A stretch of 64,000 nt of DNA. Source: Pontibacter sp. HSC-36F09 (lineage in GTDB: Bacteria; Bacteroidota; Bacteroidia; Cytophagales; Hymenobacteraceae). The notes under the pieces are model-generated. The model was given only the letters and a program-made list of their open reading frames with translations, ran no database searches and was not told the DNA's origin. Of this stretch, positions 56,312 to 64,000 are shown piece by piece. The DNA is taken from the NCBI RefSeq assembly GCF_024171605.1, contig NZ_JALKAA010000002.1:620001-684000 (forward strand). The letters run 5' to 3'. The position numbers and the translations under genes were made by a program. The first letter of the stretch is position 1. Every line of letters begins with the position of its first letter.

Positions 56312-59300
56312 TCACGCCACAACGCGAATGGAGCTTACTCCGCCGGGCTTTTTGGTTACCACAATCTGGGTGCTGATACGCTCCTTCAGTGCATCCACGT
56401 GCGATATGATCCCGATCGTTTTGCCGGCGGCATGCAGATTGTCCAGTGTTGAGATGGCGGCTTCCAGCGTGTCCGCATCTAGGGTGCCAAAGCCCTCGTC
56501 GATGAAGAGCGAGTTGATCTGGGTGCGGCGGCCAGCCAGGTCCGAAAGGCCCAGGGCCAAAGCCAGGCTCACCAGGAAACTCTCGCCTCCGGACAACGTG
56601 TTCATCGGGCGCACCGCTTCTGCCTGGTAGGTGTCGACAATCTGCAAGGCCAGGTCCTCGTCCGGCGACTTGAGGATGCGGTAGCGATCGTTGAGTTTGA
56701 GCAGGTGGCGGTTGGCCAGTTCCACGAGCCGTGCCAGGGTGAGCCCCTGCGCAAAACGACTGAACTTCGATCCGTCTGAAGACCCGATCAGGTCAGCGAG
56801 TTGGCTCCAGCGGTGGCATACCTGCTGCTGCGTCTTCAGCTGTCCAGCCAGTTCTCTGTTTTTTTCGCGCTGTCGGGTATCCTGCTCAAGTAGTTGCTGG
56901 TGACGTGCCCGCTGCGAGATCAGCTCCCGCTGCAGTGCTGTTTTCTGTTGTTGCTGCTCTTGCAGAGTCGCTATACCTTCGTCGGTCAGCTGTTTTTGTT
57001 CCATTTCTGCCAGTTCCTGTTGCACATCGCTTAGGCTTTTGCGGAGTTCGGTCAGGTGCTTCTCGGTTTGTGCTTTTTGGTTGGCCAGCCGGTCGGCTTC
57101 GTCGCGGTGCAGCAGCATTTGGCTCAGTGCCTCTATGGTTTCAATGCCTTTCTGGTGCAGCACATGGAGCAGGCCTTGTCGTAGCGCTTCCAGCACCGAG
57201 GTATTCTGTTGGTGGTTTTGCTGACATTCTTTCTGGCGGCTACGGGCTTCCTGTAACTCCTGCTGTTTTTGCAGTTGGTGACGACGGGCTTCTTCGGCAT
57301 ACCTGGCCCTGGCACTTAGTTCCTCACTGGCCAGCTTGCGCTCCTGATCCGGGTTTTTGTCACCAAACAAGGCATAGCGCTGTGTTTTGAGTTCTGTCAG
57401 TTGTTCATGCTCTTCTTTCAACGCCAGCTTTCGGGCATCCAGTTCTTTCTGCTTCTGGTCCTGGTTGTCTTTCAGGTTTTTTACCAACTGCTGCAATTCA
57501 ATGTATTTCTCCCGCATACCTTCCAGCGCCTGTTGCTTTTGGGTATAGGAAATGGCCTGCTGATCTAAGGTTTGCACCAGATTGTGGCGCTCTTCAGCTT
57601 TGTACTGCAAGCCGAATGTAGCGGCAAAGGATTCGGTGGTTTCGGTATGCGCCTGCTGTTGCTCCTGCTCGTCCGCCAGACTTGTCTGTAGTTTCTGGAG
57701 CTGGGTTTGCAGCAGTTTGTCGGAGGCCTGTAACTGGTTAAAAGTCGACTGGGCACGCACCTGTGCTTCACGGAGCTGCTGCAGCTGCTGGTTTATACCT
57801 TCCAGTTCACGGCTAAATGCCCGGGCCTGCGCCAGTTGCTGCTGCAAGGCCGTGGCTGTTTCCTGCTGCTGCTGGAGTAGCTGAGCCAGCTGTTCCAGTT
57901 TGTCTATACCTGTTTGCTGGGGCAATCCTGCTGACACCTGTGCAAAGGTATGGCGTAGTCGCTGCAGTTCCGACTCAGCATCCGTTTTGGCTGTTTGCTC
58001 CAGCTGCTGTTTTTGTTCCAGGGAGTTGCGTTGTACCTGTAGTTGCTGCAGGTGCTGCTCCAATTCTTTTACCAGTTCCTGCTGCTTGTCACGCTTCTGC
58101 ACTTCCTCGGGCAGATCGAAGGTATAGCCGTTCTCCGCAAAAGGGTGGTGGGTGGAGCCGCAAAGCGGGCAGGGCTCGTCCTGCGACAAGGTATGGCGTG
58201 CCTCCTCGTACTGCTGAATCTGCTGCTGCAATTGCACGAGTTTCTGGAGTGCCATCAGGTGTTCGCTGGCCAGGCTATACCTGTTTTTATTTTCCTGAAG
58301 CGTCGTATCTGTTTCCTGGAATTGCTGCTTCAGCAGTGTCAGGCGATTGTCCGAGAGTTGGAGTTTTTGCAGTTGTGCGTTATGTTGCTGCGCCAGTTCA
58401 TGCAGACGCTCATAGCGGGCCAGCAGGGCTGGCTGCGCCTGTGCTGTCTGCTCCAACTCCTCCATGTTTTTATCGGCCAGTATACCTTGCAGGGCAGCTA
58501 GCTTTTCGGCTTTCTGCTGCTGCTGTTGCTCATGTAGCGCCTGCTGCTTTGTCTGCTGCTCCTGCAGTGCTGTAAGCTGACTGGCCTCCTGGTTCCGCTG
58601 TTGCGTCAGTTCCTGTTGCTCCTGTTGATGGCGGCGGATGCGCTGCTCCACTTCCTGCAGGTCGCGCAGCACAGCTTTGAACTCTGGCAGATGATCCCTC
58701 AAGTCCTGCAACTTCGCATTTTGTTCCAGCCAGTTTTCTATTCTGCTCTTTTCATGCGTCAGCTTTTCTAATTCGGCTTGCTTGGCCTGCAATTGTAACT
58801 GTTCCTGCTTCAGCTGTTCATCAAAAGCGATATAGGAATTTTTGTTTTTGGTATAAGACTCGCGTACGCTATTAAGCTGGTGATCAAGCCGGACTACCTG
58901 CGTCAGAATAGGGTCCAGTTTCTGAATGGCCTCTTCCTGCTGCTGAAACGCTTCGGTGGCTTCCAGTGCGATTTTCCCGGCGGCTTCCAGTTCGGTCTCC
59001 AGGGTGGGCACTCGTTTTTGCAGGGTTTGCAGCTGCTCCTGTACTTCAAGCACCTTGCTATTGGCGCTCCGGATCTCGGCCAGTTCGCCCACAAACTGAT
59101 GGGCCTGCTGGTGTTGGGCAAGTTTCACGAAGTCAGGCTGCAGTTGCTGTAGTTTCTGCTCCTGCACCCCGAGAGCCTGCTCGTGTTGTTGCTGCCGTGT
59201 TTGCAATTGCGCCACTTGCTGAAGCCACTGCACCTTCGCCTGCAGTGTGGTCAGGTCTTGCTGCAGGGCAGCTTCCTGTGTTGTCAGCTCCTGTATGCTG

Positions 59301-59962
59301 GCTTCGTAGGCCGCACGCTGCTCTTCGGGCAATAGTTGCGTGTTCAGGAGCAGTTGCTCCAGGCTTTCGTATCTCAGTCGCTCCTGCTTGGCTTTCTCAA
59401 ACGCGAACTTCGAGATGTCCGAATAAATGCCTGTATTGGTGATCTTCTCCAACAAACTGCTTCGCTCGGTCGGATTTGCCTTGAGAAAGCGGGCAAAGTC
59501 GCCCTGCGAGAGCATCACAGAACGCAGGAACTGGCTGTAGTCAAGTCCGCAGATCTCGGCCACCATAGCAGGTACTTCGCTAGGTTTCAGGTCCAGCAGT
59601 TCGTCTTTATCAAAGTCGTACAGCTCCATGTGCACGGGCTGTATCTTGCCATCGGCTTTGCCCCGGCTGCGGCGCAGGTGCCACTTCGAGCGGTATACCT
59701 TGCCACCCGCCTCAAACTCCACCTCAGCGTAACACTCTGCCGTGTGGCGGGTCATCAACTCCAGCGGGCGCTCGTTGTTATGCCGGTGCGCTTGTCCGTA
59801 TAGCCCCACCGTGATCGCATCCAGTATCGTAGTCTTACCCGCGCCCGTCGGGCCGGTAATGGCAAACAGCCCCGCATCAGCCAGCGGACTCTGGTCGAAG
59901 CGGATCTCGTGCTCACCTTTCAGTGAGTTGAGGTTCAGGAAGCGTACGGCGAGGATTTTCAT
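56312..59962 (-). CDS. sbcC: exonuclease subunit SbcC (Rad50-like ATPase)
   Basis: 1216 residues. Walker A GPTGAGKTT at 37-45, Q-loop region FLRSVMLSQGDFARFLKA, and two long coiled-coil arms unusually rich in Gln and Leu. A zinc hook CPLCG lies near residue 598. The C-terminal ABC signature LSGGESFLVSLALALGL is followed by Walker B SLFIDEGFGTLD and the H-loop IGIISHVDAL. With SbcD it forms the Mre11/Rad50-type nuclease that opens hairpins and blocked DNA ends. It is separated from sbcD by an AT-rich membrane-protein gene, which is not the usual arrangement. Confidence 0.94.
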   Translation of the reverse strand: MKILAVRFLNLNSLKGEHEIRFDQSPLADAGLFAITGPTGAGKTTILDAITVGLYGQAHRHNNERPLELMTRHTAECYAEVEFEAGGKVYRSKWHLRRSRGKADGKIQPVHMELYDFDKDELLDLKPSEVPAMVAEICGLDYSQFLRSVMLSQGDFARFLKANPTERSSLLEKITNTGIYSDISKFAFEKAKQERLRYESLEQLLLNTQLLPEEQRAAYEASIQELTTQEAALQQDLTTLQAKVQWLQQVAQLQTRQQQHEQALGVQEQKLQQLQPDFVKLAQHQQAHQFVGELAEIRSANSKVLEVQEQLQTLQKRVPTLETELEAAGKIALEATEAFQQQEEAIQKLDPILTQVVRLDHQLNSVRESYTKNKNSYIAFDEQLKQEQLQLQAKQAELEKLTHEKSRIENWLEQNAKLQDLRDHLPEFKAVLRDLQEVEQRIRRHQQEQQELTQQRNQEASQLTALQEQQTKQQALHEQQQQQKAEKLAALQGILADKNMEELEQTAQAQPALLARYERLHELAQQHNAQLQKLQLSDNRLTLLKQQFQETDTTLQENKNRYSLASEHLMALQKLVQLQQQIQQYEEARHTLSQDEPCPLCGSTHHPFAENGYTFDLPEEVQKRDKQQELVKELEQHLQQLQVQRNSLEQKQQLEQTAKTDAESELQRLRHTFAQVSAGLPQQTGIDKLEQLAQLLQQQQETATALQQQLAQARAFSRELEGINQQLQQLREAQVRAQSTFNQLQASDKLLQTQLQKLQTSLADEQEQQQAHTETTESFAATFGLQYKAEERHNLVQTLDQQAISYTQKQQALEGMREKYIELQQLVKNLKDNQDQKQKELDARKLALKEEHEQLTELKTQRYALFGDKNPDQERKLASEELSARARYAEEARRHQLQKQQELQEARSRQKECQQNHQQNTSVLEALRQGLLHVLHQKGIETIEALSQMLLHRDEADRLANQKAQTEKHLTELRKSLSDVQQELAEMEQKQLTDEGIATLQEQQQQKTALQRELISQRARHQQLLEQDTRQREKNRELAGQLKTQQQVCHRWSQLADLIGSSDGSKFSRFAQGLTLARLVELANRHLLKLNDRYRILKSPDEDLALQIVDTYQAEAVRPMNTLSGGESFLVSLALALGLSDLAGRRTQINSLFIDEGFGTLDADTLEAAISTLDNLHAAGKTIGIISHVDALKERISTQIVVTKKPGGVSSIRVVA

Positions 59963-60011
59963 GGGGTGAAAAGTTTAAGCTTGTATAGGGATAATGGTGC
60001 TGCTTCTTCGT

Positions 60012-60995
60012 CTAAAATGCCAGGCTTGGTTTTCTTTTTAAAAGAGACCTTTTGTTGTTCCTGATCTTTCTTATCAGACTCAGAAATTGTTTATCATCCA
60101 GAAGACTAGACTGGTATCGATATATCCTGTAATCTGTGGTTATGATTTTTAAAGAGGTTTCCTGTTTCGGCAACAGCTGGGAAGAAACAGTGTCTATTCC
60201 AGTTAAATGGAATGCTTTTTTTCTCCAGGGGAAAAAATCATTTTTTACAAGTAGAAAATTATCCGAAACCATGAAGTAATGATTCTGCCATACAAGTGCG
60301 AAGTAGAACATACTGCAAAGCAAGATCAGTATACCAGTTCCTGCCAATGGATTAATAGCCCAAGGTATACCTCCTGATATTATCATCAAGAGACAAAAGA
60401 TAACGACACTTAGATAACCACAATTCATAAAAGACTTGAGTGGAGAGTTTTTGAATGTGATAAAGTTCTCTAAATCGTATCTCTGAAGAATAGTCGTTTT
60501 AGTTGACTCCGGGATTTCAAATACATTTCTTTCGCCCCTAAGGTATTTATCAAGCTCATTAAGACATACCCTCAATCTGCTGCCGTTACTATAATGCTCT
60601 ACAAAAAGCTTGTATTCCACTCCATTTTTCAATTTGATGGAGCTAACCTCGGCATAGGTATAGGGAACGAACAGGAAAAAGCTATTGCTGTGACTATAAA
60701 TTTGTATTGATTCAATTTCCTGGATCCTTATTACTTCATTTCCAATCTTAATGGCTTCTGGGTTAATTTTGATTTTTGGTGACTTACTCCAATAGAAGTA
60801 AATAGAGTAGATAACAAAGGCGATAACTACGAGAGGAAATACAAGCGTAAAGCCAAGATCATCAATCGCTCTACCGGCATATATGTCTTTGATTAATTTG
60901 AGCAAGCCCATACCTGCGACAAACAGTAGTGGAGCTAGTAGTAGTGATAGTAGAAATAATTTATAGTTAAACCTGGTGCTGAACTCTTTATTCAT
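60012..60995 (-). CDS. AT-rich membrane protein between sbcD and sbcC, with two PH-like segments
   Basis: 327 residues. Two TM helices (about 13-35 and 48-68), then a beta-rich segment (KIKINPEAIKIGNEVIRIQEIESIQIYS ... VEYKLFVEHY) that looks like a bacterial PH domain. A second helix pair (about 195-235) is followed by a similar strand series (YFMVSDNFLLVKNDFFPWRKKAFHLTGIDTV). The duplication TM-TM-PH/TM-TM-PH is my reading, not a database match. The gene is clearly more AT-rich than sbcC and sbcD and lies between them (124 and 49 bp gaps). It may be a later insertion that is co-transcribed. Confidence 0.7.
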   Translation of the reverse strand: MNKEFSTRFNYKLFLLSLLLAPLLFVAGMGLLKLIKDIYAGRAIDDLGFTLVFPLVVIAFVIYSIYFYWSKSPKIKINPEAIKIGNEVIRIQEIESIQIYSHSNSFFLFVPYTYAEVSSIKLKNGVEYKLFVEHYSNGSRLRVCLNELDKYLRGERNVFEIPESTKTTILQRYDLENFITFKNSPLKSFMNCGYLSVVIFCLLMIISGGIPWAINPLAGTGILILLCSMFYFALVWQNHYFMVSDNFLLVKNDFFPWRKKAFHLTGIDTVSSQLLPKQETSLKIITTDYRIYRYQSSLLDDKQFLSLIRKIRNNKRSLLKRKPSLAF

Positions 60996-61119
60996 CGCAA
61001 TACTATCCTCTTGATTCTTTCCGTAAGTGAGAAACTAAAAACATTTTCGCTTCTCAATTTTTGTGCAGCAGCTTAGCTTATAAATTTCGATGTACTTAAT
61101 GCTGCGGAGCGTGTCGAAA

Positions 61120-62349
61120 TCAGCAATTTTCCTCCTGCCGCATCAACTCCAACAACTCCGCGAAGGTATGGCGCAACTCCGTATGGTCGCTTTCCGGGAA
61201 GGCGCTTTCGCAGCGTTTCAGGAACACGTCTTTCTCACTCAGGGTATGGAGGTCCACTTCTTCGCGCACTTCCTGCTCCAGGGTTCTTCGGGCTGTTCTG
61301 AGGATGGGCGGACGGTGGATCAGCAATTGCAGTTCGTCGCTTTTCAGTTTCAGGATTTCGTCCAGCTGCTGGTTCAGGTCAGGTATAGGGGTATCAAGTT
61401 CTACCTGCAGCTCGGCCCAGGCCGGCAAGGTATAGCTGCTGTTATCGTAAACGGCGATCTTCTGCTTCACCTCCTCGAGTTCGCCCTTAAAGCGCACCAG
61501 TTTGCGGCAGACAGGTATAGCGATCTCCTTCAGATCCGTGAGTTTTCCGTTCTCGAAATCCAGCACATAGACTACTTTCTTATCAGCAACCTCACTGAAG
61601 CTGAGCGGAATAGGGGAGCCGGAGTAGCGGATGTGATGCGCCTTGTTGACCTGCTGGGGACGGTGCAGGTGACCGAGCGCCACATAGTCGAACTCTTTAG
61701 GAAATTGATCGGCCCCGATCTGACCGAGGTTGCCCACGTGTATTTCCTTTTCGCTGTCGGAAGCGGAGCCGCCGGCGGCAAACAAATGGCCCATGGCCAC
61801 CACCGGTATACCTTGTGTTTTGTAGGGTTGCAGGTGCGGCACAAAAGCGGCGTAGTGTGCGGCTATACCTTGTTTGATGCGCTGCTCGCGCTCTTCGTAG
61901 CTTTCGCCAGGTATAGAAAGGCGTATGTCGCGGTCGCGCAGGAAAGGCACGGCGCAAACCACCAGCTCCAACTGACCGTTTTCATCCCGCAGTTCGATCA
62001 GCTCGTCCAGCAATTCTCCGGTAGCGCCGCCTATCACTTTTATGTTAAAGCAGTCGAGGAGCTCTTTGGGTGCGTTGAGCGTAGAAACCGAGTCGTGGTT
62101 ACCGCCTGTGATGATAATGTGGCGGCAACAGGTAGCGCATACCCTAGTCAGGAAGGTATAATATTGTTTGAGGGCCGTGTTGGAGGGAGCGCCGGTGTCG
62201 AAGACGTCGCCGGCCATCAGAAGCACCTCAATCTTTTCGGTTTCAATGGTTTGCAGGAGCCAATCCAGGAAATGCTGGTGTTCTTCGGTTCGTTCGAGGT
62301 TGACGAGTCGCTGGCCGAGGTGCCAGTCTGAAGTGTGTAGTATGCGCAT
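61120..62349 (-). CDS. sbcD: exonuclease subunit SbcD (Mre11-like)
   Basis: 409 residues from the ATG at 62349 (MRILHTSDWHLGQRL); an ATG at 62379 has no family support. Metallophosphoesterase motifs: SDWHLG, LLMAGDVFDTG, IITGGNHDS, VVAMGHLF and DYVALGHLHRPQ, then a capping domain ending in LLELMRQEENC. It forms the manganese-dependent nuclease complex with SbcC, which lies downstream beyond one intervening gene. Confidence 0.94.
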   Translation of the reverse strand: MRILHTSDWHLGQRLVNLERTEEHQHFLDWLLQTIETEKIEVLLMAGDVFDTGAPSNTALKQYYTFLTRVCATCCRHIIITGGNHDSVSTLNAPKELLDCFNIKVIGGATGELLDELIELRDENGQLELVVCAVPFLRDRDIRLSIPGESYEEREQRIKQGIAAHYAAFVPHLQPYKTQGIPVVAMGHLFAAGGSASDSEKEIHVGNLGQIGADQFPKEFDYVALGHLHRPQQVNKAHHIRYSGSPIPLSFSEVADKKVVYVLDFENGKLTDLKEIAIPVCRKLVRFKGELEEVKQKIAVYDNSSYTLPAWAELQVELDTPIPDLNQQLDEILKLKSDELQLLIHRPPILRTARRTLEQEVREEVDLHTLSEKDVFLKRCESAFPESDHTELRHTFAELLELMRQEENC

Positions 62350-62482
62350 ATCCCTGTTCCTTTCTCCTTTGCACCACAAGTTACATTAAGGTATACCTAT
62401 ACTGCAAGTTTGTGATATAAATTTTTCCGGATCAGGTATAGCGCTTTTGCTATATAAATGGAGGTATACAGGGTTTGGTAGC

Positions 62483-62905
62483 TTACTGATTAATCCAGAT
62501 CAGGGCATCCTTTTGGTTGGAGAAATTTTTGAATAAAAACCGGTTGATGTTTTGTGCTTCTGCGCGGGTGGCGACTGCCTCGAGGGCTATTTTGGAGAAA
62601 AGGCTGCTTGGTAATATTCTGGCCAATTTATGAAGTGAAGTCTGGGAGAGCAGTTCATAGAAACTTGTCGACATCCAGTCTTTGGTAGAGGTGTCCAGCA
62701 AAGTCAGCCGTTCTGCGTTGGCTACTGCCCTGGTGATGCCTGTATCACGAAGTGCTTCATAGAGCTTGGTGCCGCCCGTAATCATTTCGCTTTGAGTTAC
62801 TCCCCGCAGCCACTCAGCCATCAATAAATCATTCTTCTTATCAACTTCTATTTTGTAGAAATCCGAAGAGTATATAGTTTGAAAAGAGGAATGTTTTAAC
62901 AACAT
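62483..62905 (-). CDS. SpoIIAA/STAS-like protein, unknown role
   Basis: 140 residues, soluble. The pattern KNDLLMAEWLRGVTQSEMITGGTKLYEAL, then ERLTLLDTSTKDWMS, ALEAVATRAEAQNI and a C-terminal FLFKNFSNQKDALIWI fits the SpoIIAA-like or STAS-like fold seen in many short Bacteroidota proteins that lack a known partner. A TACCTTTA box (one mismatch to TAnnTTTG) lies upstream near 62920. Fold assignment is by pattern only. Confidence 0.6.
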   Translation of the reverse strand: MLLKHSSFQTIYSSDFYKIEVDKKNDLLMAEWLRGVTQSEMITGGTKLYEALRDTGITRAVANAERLTLLDTSTKDWMSTSFYELLSQTSLHKLARILPSSLFSKIALEAVATRAEAQNINRFLFKNFSNQKDALIWINQ

Positions 62906-62977
62906 GATAACAGATAAATCATGTAAAGGTACGTGAAAATACTAGTTGACAGTCACGCTGCGTACCAATTTTAACTA

Positions 62978-63373
62978 TTATTCTTTCACCGGAAGACCAG
63001 CTGATTTAAGGTCTTGATACCCACCGATGTTATAAACGTTTTTAAAGCCGGCTTCTTCCATCAGTTTGGCTGCTTTGCCGCTTCGGTTTCCGCTGGCGCA
63101 GTACAGGTAGTAGGTTTTGTTTTTGTCCCAAGTCTGCATTTCTTTTTCAAACTGGCCGCTCAGGAAGTCGGCGTGCTGGGTGTTTTCGAGGTGTCCCGCT
63201 TCAAACTCAGTAGGAGTGCGCACATCAACCAGCATAACTTCTTGGTTGTCGATCTTTTCATGGTGGGCTTTGTATTCGGTGGCAGAAATAGTTTTGACTT
63301 TTGCGTCGCCTTGCTGTGGGCTGGTGCAGCTCATCAGGCTAGCTGCCATTATGGTGATTAGGAATAGTTTCAT
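62978..63373 (-). CDS. rhodanese-like lipoprotein
   Basis: 131 residues. Lipoprotein signal with LMSC (Cys16). Rhodanese domain: EVMLVDVRTPTEFEAGHLENTQHADF, then the active-site loop CASGNRS with Cys92, and FKNVYNIGGYQDLKSAGLPV. A periplasmic or surface thiosulfate:thiol sulfurtransferase or persulfide carrier is likely. It follows the ArsR-family gene with a 122-bp gap that has its own palindrome. Confidence 0.9.
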   Translation of the reverse strand: MKLFLITIMAASLMSCTSPQQGDAKVKTISATEYKAHHEKIDNQEVMLVDVRTPTEFEAGHLENTQHADFLSGQFEKEMQTWDKNKTYYLYCASGNRSGKAAKLMEEAGFKNVYNIGGYQDLKSAGLPVKE

Positions 63374-63466
63374 GGAGAATTCGGGTTAACCTATGTTATT
63401 GTAAACGTAAGCAAGCATTTTTTGGTGCGCCGGCTCTTTCCAGAGTTCGATTCAAAAAGTAAGTAT

Positions 63467-63482
63467 ATGAAAATAATTTCAT
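63467..63482. promoter_or_regulatory. palindrome between arsR-like and rhodanese genes
   Basis: ATGAAA (63467-63472), ATAA, TTTCAT (63477-63482), within a longer imperfect symmetry AGTAA...TTACT. It could be a second operator for the neighbouring repressor. Confidence 0.4.
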
Positions 63483-63495
63483 TTTACTATGCATT

Positions 63496-63813
63496 CTAAC
63501 CAGCTTCTTGTACAGGTTTGCAGCCTTTGATGCAATCAATGATGTCAGAGATGCTGGAGTCAGTGAGAAAATAAAATACATTTTTCCCCTGTCGGCGGGT
63601 TTCCACCAGACCTTTGTCGCGCATGTTGGTGAGGTGATGCGAGAGGAGCGACTGTTCGATTTCCAGCACTTCCTGTAACTGACTCACGGTGAGTTGGTCT
63701 TCCTGCTCCAGCAGATCAATGATGCTGATGCGCACCGGATGCGCCACGCATTTGAGCACATAGGCCGTTCGTTCCAGCTTTTTCTTTTCTACCCTTACTT
63801 TCAGGTCGGTCAT
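63496..63813 (-). CDS. ArsR/SmtB family transcriptional repressor
   Basis: 105 residues. Winged helix: LKCVAHPVRISIIDLL, recognition helix LEIEQSLLSHHLTNMRDKGLV, wing RRQGKNVFYFL. Cys22, Cys94 and Cys98 are present; a Cys near the first helix plus Cys in the last helix is the pattern of redox or persulfide sensors (SqrR/BigR type) as well as some metal sensors. The presence of a rhodanese gene next door favours sulfur sensing. An 8-bp-arm palindrome lies 26 bp upstream of its start. Confidence 0.88.
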   Translation of the reverse strand: MTDLKVRVEKKKLERTAYVLKCVAHPVRISIIDLLEQEDQLTVSQLQEVLEIEQSLLSHHLTNMRDKGLVETRRQGKNVFYFLTDSSISDIIDCIKGCKPVQEAG

Positions 63814-63839
63814 GGGAGTTCGAATAATAGGTAATTACA

Positions 63840-63863
63840 ATACATGATCATTTATTCATGTAT
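63840..63863. promoter_or_regulatory. palindromic operator candidate upstream of the ArsR-family gene
   Basis: ATACATGA (63840-63847), TCATTTAT, TCATGTAT (63856-63863): perfect 8-bp arms with 8-bp spacing, 26 bp before the ATG at 63813. Position and symmetry fit autorepression. Confidence 0.55.
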
Positions 63864-64000
63864 AAATTTTAATACAATTTTAAACCGCTTTAGGTTCCGG
63901 TGAAGTTGGCTGTAGCACAGGTATATCGAAACGGGTCAGGTATAGCGGAAAAAGTATATGCGTGACCTGGTAAGTATGTGAGGCGGGTATAGATTTAATC

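Larger units (their letters stand above)
429..63987. repeat. highly iterated motif AGGTATAG (GGTATA core), about 200 sites
   Basis: A hand scan of both strands finds about 200 sites with GGTATA or its complement TATACC (palindromic GGTATACC counted once). Base composition alone predicts about 30. The usual context is CAGGTATAGC / GCTATACCTG. Sites are in coding and non-coding DNA, both orientations, all frames. Dense stretches are 24.75-26.2 kb and 27.2-27.8 kb; lpd, the first desaturase, the VWA gene's 5' part and the AT-rich genes have few. Confidence 0.75.

Noticed and set aside
63436..63475. tRNA-like T-loop sequence (AGTTCGATTC)
   Set aside because: Flanking bases do not pair into a T-stem, and no anticodon or acceptor stem can be built.

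Overview
The window looks like chromosomal DNA from a Bacteroidota bacterium of the order Cytophagales, probably Hymenobacteraceae (Pontibacter-like). The evidence is a TonB receptor paired with a DUF4249 lipoprotein, DUF6687 and LVIVD-repeat proteins, many lipobox-type lipoproteins and outer-membrane barrels, few Shine-Dalgarno sequences, and promoter elements of the Bacteroidota type (TTTG, about 20 bp, TAnnTTTG). Genus is an inference. I see no rRNA, tRNA, CRISPR array, prophage or transposase gene.

Layout. 0-11.5 kb: tail of a sortilin-like protein, a PepSY + heme-type TonB receptor pair, an AT-rich polytopic membrane protein, a complete sortilin-like BNR protein, the bacillithiol-disulfide reductase YpdA and outer-membrane barrels. 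11.5-24.7 kb: LVIVD lipoprotein, RluE, an acetyltransferase, a VWA membrane protein, FabG, an M23 peptidase, a TPR protein, dihydrolipoyl dehydrogenase and two tandem fatty-acid desaturases. 24.8-35 kb: DEAD-box helicase, glycine-zipper lipoprotein, acetyltransferase, EamA and AI-2E-type transporters, RarA, SppA and purine nucleoside phosphorylase. 35-43 kb: TonB/DUF4249 pair, M61 peptidase/DoxX operon, thioredoxin and a lipase-like lipoprotein. 43-52.6 kb: methyltransferase, a four-gene two-component cassette, MFS pump, HNH protein, PncB, DUF6687 and UspA. 52.6-64 kb: thermonuclease plus Cys-rich lipoprotein, TPR histidine kinase, SbcC and SbcD separated by an AT-rich membrane gene, then a rhodanese/ArsR pair.

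Most of the genes are ordinary housekeeping, envelope and repair functions in short operons with clear intrinsic terminators. The unusual content is in the DNA itself. A short motif, consensus AGGTATAG (core GGTATA, often CAGGTATAGC), occurs at roughly 200 sites by hand count, against about 30 expected from base composition. It lies on both strands, in all reading frames and between genes, and it behaves like a HIP1- or uptake-type highly iterated sequence. A second oddity is an exact 17-bp sequence, GAGGGCCCCTACCCCCA, present three times, each time inside another non-coding repeat. Two of these sites can be compared with an 'empty' sister copy of the host repeat, which suggests insertion of a very small element. 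Further points of interest are an output-less response regulator cassette, an ArsR/rhodanese pair with palindromic operator candidates, and key-residue variants in an M23 peptidase and a purine nucleoside phosphorylase.
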